Origin: Lepturacanthus savala
Taxonomy: Eukaryota > Chordata > Actinopteri > Scombriformes > Trichiuridae
Direction of reading: 5' to 3'
Assembly (NCBI GenBank): GCA_030544235.1
Contig: CM060468.1
Coordinates: forward strand, 7,477,758 to 7,541,757
Length of the DNA stretch: 64,000 nt
Shown: positions 1 through 12,300 of the stretch, one piece after another
Numbering within the stretch: the stretch's first letter is position 1
Layout: each line of letters starts with the position of its first letter
Position numbers and translations under genes: made by a program
Notes under the pieces: generated by a model
Told to the model about the DNA's origin: nothing
What the model saw: only the letters and a program-made list of their open reading frames with translations
Databases searched by the model: none

Positions 1-315
1 TAGCTTTTGACAAAGGATAGTTACTTTTTGCTTTTGTTTAGCTATTTATTTTATTTGATATACTTCATTTAATTGTTGTTTTTATGCCTCTGAATATTAT
101 GTTATTATTGTTTGTGCTCTTGCTTTTATTCCTATGTAAGCCACCAGCTTTTTAAAATGTGCTATATATAATAAACATGATATTGACATGACCTTGACCA
201 AAAAACAGTTTTCTTACCATTTGTCTCATGTGCTTCATCACACAGATATGATGGGTGCTTTAAGAATTTATGGCAACATGACCAACATGTGCACAGTTGT
301 TTAGCTACAGCACCA

Positions 316-810
316 TAAAACTTTGCTGTGAAATCTGCAGTTATTTACTGTGTTAAACACAGTAATGTTACTGTAAATGATTATTACAGTAGATTGCTGT
401 ATGTTTTTTGTTTTACAATAAATCACAGTAGTTAAAATATTACTGTAGAAAGTCACAGTAGTGAAGAATTACTGTAGTGAATCACAGTAGTCACTGTATT
501 CTAGTACAGTTACTCATACTGTAAATACAACAGAAATCACACTAGAATAATTACAGTAACTTTCTGTATAATTTGTGCCAGTGAGTTACCATAAATTTTA
601 AGTTTTTGGGTATTATAATACAGATAATAACCCAATACTGTAAATACAACTGTCACAGTATTTATTTTATTTTTAGTGTATGATTAATCACCCGATATGT
701 TAAATACAACTGAAATCACAATATTTAATTGATTGTTTTTTGTACAGTTGATCACCTACTACTGTTTGAGAATACAACTATAATCAGAATATTTAATTGT
801 TTTTCAATTC
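316..810. repeat. ACTGTA/TACAGT-rich interspersed repeat, copy 1
   Basis: The stretch is full of short ACTGTA, TACAGT and CACAGTAGT words. It shares a long colinear run of words with 16942-17233 on the same strand: GTGAAATCTGCAG, TTTACTGTGT, TAGATTGCT, GAAGAATTACTGTAGT and ATAAATTTTAAG follow in the same order in both. The clearest shared block is about 316-632. It is therefore a dispersed repeat. I cannot assign it to a named family. Positions 1-315 are AT-rich and show nothing I recognise. Confidence 0.6.
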
Positions 811-1164
811 AGTGAGAGTTTGAGAATCTTTCCTCTTGTGCCACTATGCACTTAACATTAGTGGTTTAAAGGGAGTGTTGTTTTTCTGCTATTTGATACA
901 GACGGATTGTGTTACTTTCAGGTTTAAGGTATCTATCGGCTCCAAATTTGAATGTGTCCAAAACCTTGTCTCACAAAGTAACTAAATAATTATTATTCTC
1001 TGTTAAAGATCAGAAAGATGTGCATCGATCAGAAGGTCAATTATTGTTTTTGTTTTTACAATTGAAAAATCTGGAAAAAGCACGTAAATTAAAACTACAA
1101 CTAGGCCTCTGCTATTCAGCGACTGCATAAATATAAGTGTTGCAACAGGGTGAGAAATCCATCT

Positions 1165-1265
1165 AACAAAACAAAATGCTGGGATGTCGTCTCACTGGTT
1201 AGACGTACCAGGACCCGGGTGAACCTGTTCAAATCTATGACGTGGCCTGAAAGAATTTGAGATCT
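1165..1265 (+). repeat. tRNA-derived SINE-like fragment
   Basis: The segment has an A-box-like run (TCTCACTGGTTAGACG), then a B-box-like GTTCAAATC after about 25 bases, in the order seen in fish tRNA-derived SINEs. It is too short and too degenerate to be a functional tRNA gene. It ends about 60 bases upstream of the TATA box of the Ly6-like gene. The boundaries are approximate. Confidence 0.35.
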
Positions 1266-1326
1266 TTTCCTAATCGTACACAAGGAAGTGCACGATACAG
1301 TTCAGGTTTGGCATGTGGTGTGCCAG

Positions 1327-1334
1327 TATAAAAG
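1327..1334 (+). promoter_or_regulatory. TATA box of the Ly6-like gene
   Basis: TATAAAAG lies 47 bases before the ATG at 1374, which leaves room for a start site and a very short 5' leader. A good TATA box is typical of highly expressed, tissue-restricted secreted-protein genes. No mapped transcription start is available. Confidence 0.6.
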
Positions 1335-1373
1335 TACCTGTGCAGGTAGTTTGTCCACACATCATCCGACAAC

Positions 1374-1985
1374 ATGAAGGTCCTGCTTCTCACACTGCTG
1401 CTGCTGCTGTGTAGCACTCAAGGTGAGTAAACTTTGTTTGATGTCCTTGATTTTACATCAGATTATATTACTAGTTATAACATAAGCATAAATGAGATAT
1501 AAGTGACTTTCTTGAGTCTTTAATAAAGCATCTAATTTGATCGGTTGCCTGTGGATGGACATTGTTTCCTCAAAAAGAGGAGGGAAAATCTGTCATCTAA
1601 AAAGCATTCCTGTATAATTTTGACAAATGATTGACAAAGCTGCATTTTGATGGTTTTGTCTTCTCGTCAGTGTTCACACTCCGATGCTACGTCTGTAGCG
1701 GGAGCGAGGACGACATCTGCAAGAACGTGGAAGAATGCTCCCCATCAGCCCAGTACTGCAAGACCACAGAGCACGGTATGTAGGAATTGTTAAAGCATTT
1801 TATTTATTTCACGTAGTACATATTTATCTGTCTGGGAAAAGACCTGTCGCATCGTGCAGTGACAGCAAAATGCTTCATTCGTTGCATATTCTTGTATTCC
1901 AACAGATGGCAAAGTCTCTCGAAGTTGCGAGGACTTCTGTGCTGACGACGTGTTCACGGCCTGCTGCCAAGAAGACCTGTGCTAG
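1374..1985 (+). CDS. Small secreted Ly6/uPAR-domain (three-finger) protein
   Basis: Three exons, 1374-1422, 1671-1775 and 1906-1985, all with GT-AG borders and both introns in phase 1, give 77 residues. Residues 1-16 are a Leu-rich signal peptide (MKVLLLTLLLLLCST). Mature cysteines follow the Ly6/uPAR order: CYVC at the start, single spaced cysteines, then the closing CC-x4-C (CCQEDLC). I count ten in the mature chain, as expected for a single three-finger domain. The protein stops right after the last Cys. The Asn that usually follows, and any hydrophobic GPI-attachment tail, are absent, so it is probably freely secreted. Family members act as ligands or modulators at the cell surface, but the partner of this one is unknown. 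Exon 1 holds the signal peptide alone, the standard layout for this family. I do not recognise an orthologue name. Confidence 0.82.
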
Positions 1986-2203
1986 ACCCGCAGGGATCGC
2001 TCAGCAATGCTTTTCTCTTTCTGACTGGTCGAAATAGAATGAAAAGGAAAATGAATAACATGAATCTGAAGATGATTTGTTAGTTGAAAGTCTTGTAATA
2101 ACAGTCCTGTCATTGATTCGCCTTATAATGAAATCGACGTATTCTGACTCAATCGCTGTGTCACGCTGTGAGACACGCTGGTAGCCACGGCGATGCCAGC
2201 GCT

Positions 2204-2204
<1 letters not shown>

Positions 2205-2265
<61 letters not shown>

Positions 2266-2288
2266 ATACAAACACATACACACATAAT
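2205..2288. repeat. (CA)n microsatellite in the Ly6-like 3' region
   Basis: Nearly pure CA repeat with a few interruptions (AA, CTCATA). It lies between the stop codon at 1985 and the likely polyadenylation signal at 2424, so it is probably transcribed in the 3' UTR. Confidence 0.9.
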
Positions 2289-2423
2289 CCCTTCCTGATG
2301 TCACTTACTGGGTCACTGCCTCTGCCTACTGCTACAGTATGTGGGTCATTGTCTGTCACTATATATATAAAGTTTTACTGCCTTTAAGAAGCCACGTGTT
2401 TCTAACTCATCAAATGAAGAAAG

Positions 2424-2429
2424 AATAAA
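2424..2429 (+). terminator. Candidate poly(A) signal of the Ly6-like gene
   Basis: AATAAA about 440 bases after the stop codon, followed within 40 bases by a T/GT-rich run (TTTGTTTCGTCTGTTTTTT), the usual downstream element. It is the first canonical hexamer I see in the 3' region. Confidence 0.5.
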
Positions 2430-5400
2430 CTCTTAATTGATATCATTCATTTGTTTCGTCTGTTTTTTTTTGTTTGTTTTTTTACAAAATCTTCTCAAAT
2501 TTGAGAGCATTTCCCTATTTTGTTACACATCCATGCGTTAACTGTGAGTTCACATCTAATAGCCGGAGATTTTAAAGGTACCCTAAATTAATTGTTACCA
2601 CTAGTACCACTACATAGCATTGTTTTGATTGGTGGCTTTATTTAGATCTTTCACATACGCACATTGTGGTGACACATTAACGTTCCTGCTGATAGTTTCA
2701 TTGAGCAACTGGTGTTGCCAGTAAATCAACAGGGCACATAGCGTGTCAGCCTATGTAAACACTGATGTTATCAATGGGGGTTTTAAAATATTCAACAAAT
2801 TGGCATGCAGGAGGAAATACATTCATTATGTACATTAAATGTGTTGGCATGAACAATCTAGAGGGTATCTTTAATATAGACCAACCATCAAGGGGTAAAT
2901 TAAATAAGTGAGGTAAGAATCCTGAAATGCATCAGCCCTATGGGTCCAGGATGAATTATAAATAATCAGTGTGATAGATCATCCTCAGACCTGCATGAGC
3001 GGGAGAGGAAAAAACATGAATGCGGGTTTAATTCATATTGTAAAAATAGATTCCATTTTCCCCTGTAAAGGGTGTACAAAAGGTGTTGAAGGGATATTCA
3101 ATCTGTCTTTTGATCTCCGTTTCACCTACAGCTGCACCAGTGGTTTCTCTTTGTAGACAATAGAACAAACACTTGAGATTCAATCAGAACATGAGCACCT
3201 GGCCCGACAGCATTCATTCCGTTTCACGGAAGGAAAGAACGCCCTGTTACTCTCAGGCGCCTGCAGGTGTGTTCAGTAATAAAACATATGACAAACATAT
3301 AACAGGCTCCAATCTACTGCATGTATATATATTAAAGTGAGTTTTTTGGTCTAAATCATCTCTTGATGAAGCTGCCATGTCTGTTATAATTGCCTTAATC
3401 CTTATTTCAAAGGATCACACTCTTTATGTCCTATAAGACAATGGACATTTTACTTAGGCCACATTATCTTTTTGCCTAAGTCAAAGTTTTTTGCCCATGT
3501 CAGGATAAAAAAAGCCTGACTTTCATAATCACGACTGCAGAAGCAAGAATCTTTGGTGCAGAAGAAGCTCTAAACATGATTCTTGAACCAGTTTCTAGTG
3601 GTGAATGATAAAGGTTATAGGTATAAATTTCACAAGTTATACTTTAATTATCATAAATTAATTTAAATTGTTGTGTATATCAATAAATTCAATAAATATG
3701 TAGCCAAATATAAAGAAATAAAGGAAGTTCCGAGATCTTAGGTCCATTAAACACGTGTCATCACTTCATTGGAAACTAGATATTGGAAATGAGTTGTGCT
3801 CAATACAAAACAGGCAAAGAAAACCTGGATGAACAAAGGAACTGATGTTTGTTTAATTTAACTCCAGGTAATGTAAGATTGGAGTTTGCACTATTTAAGA
3901 AAAGGACAGTTTAAACCAGGTTTAAAGTTGCTGAAAGTCACACGAGAATGTTCATTAATTTGACTCGTTTTCCATTTACATCTATTAATATGTTTCCTAA
4001 TGCTCAGATGATACAAAGACATTCACAACGCAGTTGAACGAACAGGACGGATGCACAATGCTTCTCACACGTCACACATTATTCCACTTATTATTATATG
4101 CACATCACACCGTCTGTAACATCAGCACAGAAATATAGGTCATATGTGTTAATCTCTCCATCTGTTTCCTCTCTACATTAGAGCAGCTCAGACATCAGAG
4201 GTGGATGATTGGTGGATTAATATCCTGCTGGGGCACAACCTTTACACTTAATGTGTGAAGGGGTTCAATCAATTTTGATTTGGCACGTTTAATCGCAGTG
4301 TAATCACAGTGAAATATAATCCCATCCACCCAGTTCAAATTTTGGCAACAATATAAATAAGTAATACTGAGAAATAATAATAATTAATACCTTACCATGA
4401 ATATCTATAAATGATCAGATTCAGGTATGATAAATGGAACAACTTTCCATCATTTCAAAGCTAATTTACTCTCCAAAGAAGCCGCACAGAAGCACATTTA
4501 GAGCGAGAGGAAACAAACATTCATACATCTCTGCTGCCCACACAGGAAAGAGCTGTGGCTGAGAATGTGAGAATAGCCAGCTTGTTTGTTTCATGTCTAA
4601 ATGACGGCTGCATACATGAGTAGACTGCAAATTAAGTCAGATTGCATAGATTATTAAAGCTCTATTGTTTTCAAGCTCTACTGTGTTCAATCCTCTAACA
4701 CAACCAGGCATTTTTGAGTTTTAGAATTAGTAGTGTTGTCTTGGTAATGCTGGGGACATACAGTATAAAATGTCTATATGTTAATGTTAAATGGTATAAT
4801 GTTACTATTCTGAATGGTGAAGTGGACTCGTATATATGCATCAAAGCAATAATAAATCTATAAATATTTATAAAAGTACTTTAAAATAATAGAATCCAAA
4901 TTGATTGCAAAATGTTCTTTTTTCCTCCCCTCCCCTGGCCTGACTCCTTGGTTGGGAACCACTAACTGTTTATAAAGTAGTTCAAACTAACAATTAAAAT
5001 TCTGCTTGCATGTTGATTCACCAGCATTAATAATAGAAGTTAAATCTATCTAATATATCAACCACTGCTTCTGTACTTAATGTTTTTACTTTGAGGTATT
5101 TTCTACTTCTACTTAAGTAAAGGATTTAAATATTTTTCCACCACTGGAGGATTCCAAGTCCAATCAAATTAATATTTTATATATTTTTTTCTTTCTTACA
5201 ATTCTTCAACTACAACTAACACACCTTTTTAATTAAAATAAAAAAGACTGTGAGAAGATGTAGAAGATTTCTATTATTTTATATATATTATTTACATGAT
5301 TTAGATGACTGAAGCTTATTATCTTTGGAAAAAAATGTTTTTCTCAATATGAGCACAGCAGTGAGTTCATTTGAGGTGAATATTCTACAATTTTAATTAT

Positions 5401-6345
5401 TACTTTATTATTACTTTGTCAGTGGGCATCTGGTTATTGTTGACAGACTTGGAAAAATTGTGAACCAGTCCTTTAAGTATGATTCTGAAGTATTGCAATA
5501 TGACTTTCTACTTCTAGATAAAGGAAATCCACTACAGTCATTTGAGAGATATAATCATTGATTACTTTTTAATTTAGGATTCATTCTGGATGATTAAACT
5601 AGTCGTTTCAAGCTTTTTGACACATGAAAAAAACAGCTTGGGGGCCTCTACAGATGTTTTCATTTAAATAAATATCTGAGAGGTGAAATAATCCAATATT
5701 ACACAAAAAGATTGTGGTTAAATCCAACAAAATGACTTTTTATCGCAGATTTTTTTTAAATCACATTAATCGAGGTTGTGACCCTTTGGAGGAAAGAATT
5801 ACATTAACATTAACATTAACTACCAGTATGTAAAGTAGCTTAAACTGTAAACTATGTAAAATACTTATAGCTTACAGCTATAGTGTTATTTACCTGCATC
5901 GATATAAACATTTTAAAAATATTTGTGCTAATAAATTTTCTGTACTTTTTGAATGCAGGACAATTTACTTTTACTTAAGTAAATGATCTAATATAAATTA
6001 TAAATGACCTAATATAAATTATTATTACACTTCTTTCACCATTGAGTAGGAAAAGAGCATGGCTGCTACACAAAGCTGTCCTGCAATAGTAAAAAAAAAA
6101 AAAAAAAAGGTTCAAAACAAAGACTGAGTCTGTTGATCCACCAATGGCGGCTTGTTGTCAAGAGTGAGTTCTTCTTTAGCTGCTGGAGTGATGGTGGTCC
6201 ATCTATTGGATTAGTGGAGGGATTTCACTCTGGTATTAATCTGAGGAGACAGCAGGCGACCCGGGCTGGGCTCACACTGAGCTGTTGTGTCAGTCGCTGG
6301 CTGTCACTCAGCTCGCCAGCGTGAACGGGATACCTCCTGTCCAAC
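2430..6345. other. Intergenic region, Ly6-like gene to samsn1
   Basis: No gene can be supported here. It is AT-rich, with scattered transposon relics. About 4920-4970 has a hAT-like terminal motif (GGTTGGGAACCACT). Two pieces, about 5090-5150 and 5945-6050, carry the recurrent fish word TACTTAAGTAAA followed by CACCA. There is a 19-base poly-A at about 6091-6109. The last 200 bases before 6346 are GC-richer and could hold the samsn1 long-form 5' exon and promoter, but I see no TATA box. Confidence 0.5.
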
Positions 6346-9300
6346 ATGAACCTTTTCTGCTTTTCACTGGTAAGAGACACACTTTGATTCCTGCATTTAT
6401 ACCTTTAAGTCGTAAGTGTAAGTAGCTGAGGGCGAGACAGAGGAAAAAATGAAATTCAAATGGGAGCCTGGCTCTCAGCAAGACTTTACATTGAAAAGTG
6501 TAAAACAAAACAGCTTGTATTAAACTTAAGGGGTTGTTAGCCTCTAACTGGGCTGCATATGATCCTAAAGATAACAGGGACTGAGGTGCACCTTTTACAC
6601 AAAGGTCAAAACCTAAAAATACTTCTACACATCTGATTCGTAAGGATTTATCTACAATACATGAAAAATATGAAAGAGTAAAATGATGTACTATTAACTC
6701 TCTAAGTTATATACTTAACTTTTTGTTTTGATGCAAGTGATGCTAAAGAAGAAAACAGTATAGTATTCATCAGCAAAGTGAGGTGTAATAACAGGAAATG
6801 ACAGGTGTCTGCGTGTGTGTGTGTTCACAAATACCAACAGGCAGACACGTACACTTACTCACACACACGCCAACACCACATACACCACACACGGCAACAA
6901 CTTAAATCTTAAACAGGTGAAAATATCTTTTCTTTGATAAAATCAGTCCAATATTGAGTAGAATTATCTTTATCCCAAATTCCAGTGGCAGATAATTTAA
7001 CTTATTTCAATTTTTTTCCCCCTGATATGTCCTGTTTTAAGAAAATCATAATTTTCTTAAAACAGTAATTTAATCATATTATTTATTTTTTTAAGAAACT
7101 GTCTCATTTTCTTAAAATAAGACAGATCAAATTGACCCAAATCAGGAATTATCTACCAGTGGAATAGGAATTCAACACAAAATTGGACTAATTGTACCTT
7201 CACCTGTTAAGATTTCAGTTTTTACAGTGCACACACACACACCCACACACATGTACACCCACACCACATGCACAACCACACACACATAGACCCACACGCA
7301 CACACAACCACACACACATCCTGCTGCTGCGGCTGCCATGCGACACGTGGGGCACCAGGGCATGTCCATGTTGTCTTCGGACAGATGTTGGAGGATGTTG
7401 AGCAATAATCAGGATTATTAACTTTAAAGTCTTCCTGCAGTAAACAAAAGCTTGAGCAGTGATCGCAATGATTGTTTTATCTGCTGTTGATGTTCTGCTT
7501 CCTGTGTGTAATGAGTTCAAACATAAATAAATTTTAATGTGTTATCTATATGGGATATTAACTAGCATAATCGATTAAACACACAAGTGGTAATATAAAC
7601 AGACAAAAATGTACTATGTAAATGTAGTAGGTTCAGAGGATGATGAAAAGAGTCATTTTCAACTATTTAAAACGTTATTTTTTATAGGAAGCATTGATTG
7701 TTTGTTTATTATGTATAATGTCCCTTTGAAAGAGAGATTTCCAATCTCAGCGAGGCTAACCTGGATAATATAGATTACATTAAAAAACTAAATTTGGGCA
7801 CATTAGGAGAGCTCAAACCAGGAAAAGCCTGATCTTAAAGAGAGATCTCATCCTGTCCAGCACACAGATGAGACAGCTTCGTACAGACAAGATGAGGCAG
7901 ACAAACACAAAATTGGATATATGTTCCTAGAGGGGATCCACGCGAGCCAAACAAAATTTTAATCCACGCTGAAAACTGTTCTGAGGAATTTCAATTCCTC
8001 CTTGCATCCAAAAGTGAATTTAAAAGAGCTTTGGAGTAGCATTAGCAGCACGTGCCTGCTATCGTAGACAAATTCCAATTTTGACTGTGAAATGAATGAG
8101 TACAGGCCCCTTGGAAACTGGATACTTGGCGTGACCTTAACCAGTAGATGAGTAGATGAAATTCATTCATAAATCCTGTCTGCTGCCAACTTTCAACTGG
8201 ACATCTGTGTGTGTGTGTGTGTCCACATGGGATCAGGAGGGCTCTATGGACAGCCTCTACGAGGTGGTGCAGAGCTCTGGTGATGGCCCACCACAGCCGG
8301 TCCCCAGCCGCTCCTCCAGCCGCTCGTGCAGCCGTTCCTGCAGCCGTTCCTGCAGCCCGGCCATGCTGCTGGACGACAACGTGAAGTGGCGAGGCTCCGG
8401 AAGATCTATTTCTATGGTGAGAGGCCGCGACTGATGCTGATGCAGGAATTGTGACCAGATTGTGCATTTACAATAAAGCTGATTATGAAATCATAATGCC
8501 CAGAGCCAGTTGACAGCTGGTATTCAGATTTTTTTGGGGGGGGATTCCAGCTTGTCACGTAAATTAAATGTCACCATTGCCATAACATCAAATCTCAGTA
8601 AAATGTGTGAAATCAGTTCAGATGTGGCAGAGAATCACTTATTCACTACAGGTTGTTGAACACCAATATTTGGCTGAAAATGATTTGTTTTACTCCAGGA
8701 AATGGCTCCGATGCAGAGGAACAACTCTAAGAAGAAAAGAAGGTGAGCTCATCAGAAACAAACATGCAACCACAGCATTAGCTGCACCGAATGACAATGA
8801 TTTTATCAGTTTTAATCAATTCAGATTAATTTAGATGTTATTTATTTGTTTCGATATGAGTCATATTTAGCATTACATTGAAGATGTAATAATCCTTCCA
8901 GGCATTCAGGCTTGTGTCAGCTGTATACTGTATACATATCCCTCTTTCATTTCCTTTATTGCATGTGCATGCAAACTGCAGCAGAAACAGTGAAAAGAGT
9001 GAAAGGCCTTCCCCCAGAGAGTAATAACATGGCTTGAAAGGCTCCCTGTTTATTTCCACCAGGTTAATGCTGTAAATCCTTCGTGCAGCAGAGCAGACCG
9101 GCTCTTCAGCGCTGCGACCGCTCCTCCCCTTTATCTCAGCTCATCTGTCTGCTCAACACAAGGTCTTTTAAGGAGCAAGACAGACAATCTGGGGAAAATA
9201 AATAAGCTATATATCCAGTATAAGTTATTCGATATGAGTGGTAGTGAATGCTATAGCCCTGCAGACTGTTTGGCCAGCAGAAGGCAGATTATAGCTTTGC

Positions 9301-12300
9301 GCTGGTTGGATTAAGCAGCTTCAATGCCCACCTACTTAGAGCCCCCAGCCTCCGCCACACCTTTACCTCGAAAGAAACCGGTCACAGTTTGGTCTTTGAG
9401 TCCACAGAATGATTAGATTGGGTTGAACAATATCATTATATGATAATCTACTTCCTCGTGGTTTAGTTCCCTACCCTCATGCTCTGTGATTTTGTGCTTT
9501 ATGGTTCTCTAAAAATCAACCGATGAGCTTGTTTTTGTTCATGTTGCTCTGATTAGAGATATTAGTTCCTTATGTTTCTCTCTTTCTGTTCATTTTAGGA
9601 CACATGTATCTAAATCTGCATCAGATAATATTGCACTGGGTGAGTATCGGGTGAGAGATCTGATGTTGGAAACAAGAAAGCCACTAAAAATGTAGTGTGT
9701 ATCTCATGCATTATCATGAATCCTGACGAAGACAGTTTGAATTAAAAAAAAAATGACCCTTTGAAAGCTGCTCTCTCATTTAGATTAAAAGCTTCAATTA
9801 TTTACTCAGCTTCTTGTGACGCAGATGCTTTCATCGCACCCTGACTTTTTCAGGTAAAATCCTAAATTTCTCTTATTCGACTCCCTCCACGGCAGATAAC
9901 CCCAGCTGTAATACAACGTTCTGGCAGCCCAGCAAGAGTCAAGAAGACTTGGTCCACATCACCAACAATCACAATGAAGGTAAACAGGAAATCATTTTGT
10001 CATCCTGATGTTCATTTATATGACACCGGAGAGTCACACAACTCAAATTGTGATAATTAGCCACTTAGCAGTGATGGAAAAAGTGCTCACCTACAGTTAG
10101 ATGGTTTAGTACAGTGTTCCCAACCTAGGGTTCTGGACCCTCCAAAGGGTCATCAGATAAATATGAAACTACGTTCTGAAATAAGTGAGAAGTTTAAAGG
10201 GAAAAACGAATATTTGGTGGAGCTGTGAACAACACATAGACATGTGAAACGTGACCTGACTGTTGTTGGTAGGACGTCACTAGACAAAAGGTTGAGAAAC
10301 CACGGGTTTCAACTTTCACAGTGTGTTCTATTTTAAGAGATTGTTATATTATCCACTCTGTCAAATCTGCATCAGAAAAGTAAATAAAGCTGTAAATTAT
10401 TTAATTACTTTGCCTTCTGTCTCTCATCTGTAATGCGCTGGGATTGGCTCCAGCAGACCCCCGTGACCCTAATGAGGAATAAGCGGGTATAGAAAATGAC
10501 TGACTGACTACTTTGCCTTCTAGAGATGAACAGGACTAAGCACAGAACAGAAACCAAAGGAGGAAAAGGAGCTCACCATTCTGGCACTAAGAAAAAGGAG
10601 AAACAGCCTCCGACCCAGGTGAGGAGGGTCTTTTAAATCCTTGTTTCACAGATGTGCTTAAACAGATATTTCTGTAAATGTGATTAACCTTGAAATATGA
10701 TTAAGAAGCAAGTGGCTCAGCTTGTTACGTTTGGTTTACAGGTTGGTAGTTATGAGGACGTATGGAAGCCAAACCCAGACTGCACAAACAGAAACCACAA
10801 AGACCAGGTGAGTGACACTATAATATAGATCATCATTGTTTGTCTTTCTGTACTAGAAACATTCTCTTTTAAAATCTGCACCAATAAATTGAAGGAAGAA
10901 TAAGATCCTATTCTTAAATAAACCTTTAAATACTACAGGAAAGATACTCCTTTACAAGTACAAATCCTAAATTCAGTATGTTACTGAAGTAGAAATACAG
11001 AAGTATTATCAGAAAAATGTAATAATAATAATAATAATACATAAGTTGTATATAGAGCTTTTCCTGATGCTCAATGACCGTTTACAAAAACAATTACATA
11101 ATGAAAATACAGACATATAGGGTCGGGGATTCAAAGAAAAGCATTGGGAAGACAGCAGGAGACAGCAATGGAGATAGGGTAGAAAATGTCAGGCGTTGTA
11201 TGTGATTTTGAAGAGATGGGTTTTTAGATGTGCTTCGAAAGAAGGCAGGGAGTTCCAGATGGCTGGGGGAAATAGGGTAAAATGTAGCCTATGTAAAGTA
11301 CGAAAAGTAGAAGTACTAGTATAATAGTAGAAGTAGAAGTATAATATTATATTTATTATTATTTTATCACTAACAAATACATGTAAAATCATTTTATTGG
11401 TATAGTTTGTCATTTTGAAATACTTTGGTTAGATTATTAATAATATTGTATTACTGCATTATATTAGTGCATCATATGATTTGTATAATAATAATAATAA
11501 TAATGAAAAACACTTTATATAGAACTTTTTTACACAAAATGTAGAAATACTATTTTTTAAAGACAAGAAAAGTGCAACAACAGTTATAGAACTGAATATT
11601 TTATTTAATGCTAAATCAAGTAACTAAAGCTGTATAACTAAATAACGGAGTAGAAAGTACAATATTTCTTACTGTATGTACAGTACAGTACTTAAGTAAA
11701 TATACATAACTAGTTATTTTCAACTTGTTTGTGACATCCAGCCCCTGGTGGCCTAAATGGCACAATCATTTACCATAAATGTTGATTGTTTTGTTTTGTT
11801 TTTTTTTAATACAGTGCAGATGGTCCAAAGAGCAGTAGTGCGCTCTGTGTAATCTCTGGACCACATGGCATAGAGAGATGTCAAAAGACAGTGCGTGTTT
11901 GTGTGTGTGTGTGTGTGTTTAGATGCCTTGTGCCAAGTCACCCAGTTACCACTCTGACTAATGCCCACAATCACAGTGAGAAGCAAACAAAGCAGCCTCT
12001 GCCAGCAGTGGATCAGCCGCAGTCACAATGTGTCTGTGCTGCTAAAAAGTCCAGAGCGACTGTCTGATCCAAATGGGATTTGATCGATGTTACCGGACCC
12101 TTTTTGCTAATAACCACCAACAAACTGAGCCGGGTTGTGCACCTGTGTCGAAATGGGTCAACGACCGTTATTTCCCTAGAGAGCTAAAAGAGCCGCCACA
12201 TTTAGGACCTCCATAGATACGGATTATCTCTTTGTGGATGATTTCAGAGCTTCCATTCCAATGGAGTGGGGACGGAGTCTAAACCCGCCGTCAAAAGAAA

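Noticed and set aside
1165..1265. Possible tRNA gene
   Set aside because: A-box and B-box-like words are present, but no cloverleaf can be completed and the spacing is wrong. A SINE relic fits better.
7172..7520. Open frames over the 7230-7320 CA repeat
   Set aside because: They translate a microsatellite into Cys-Val or Thr-His repeats and have no coding support.
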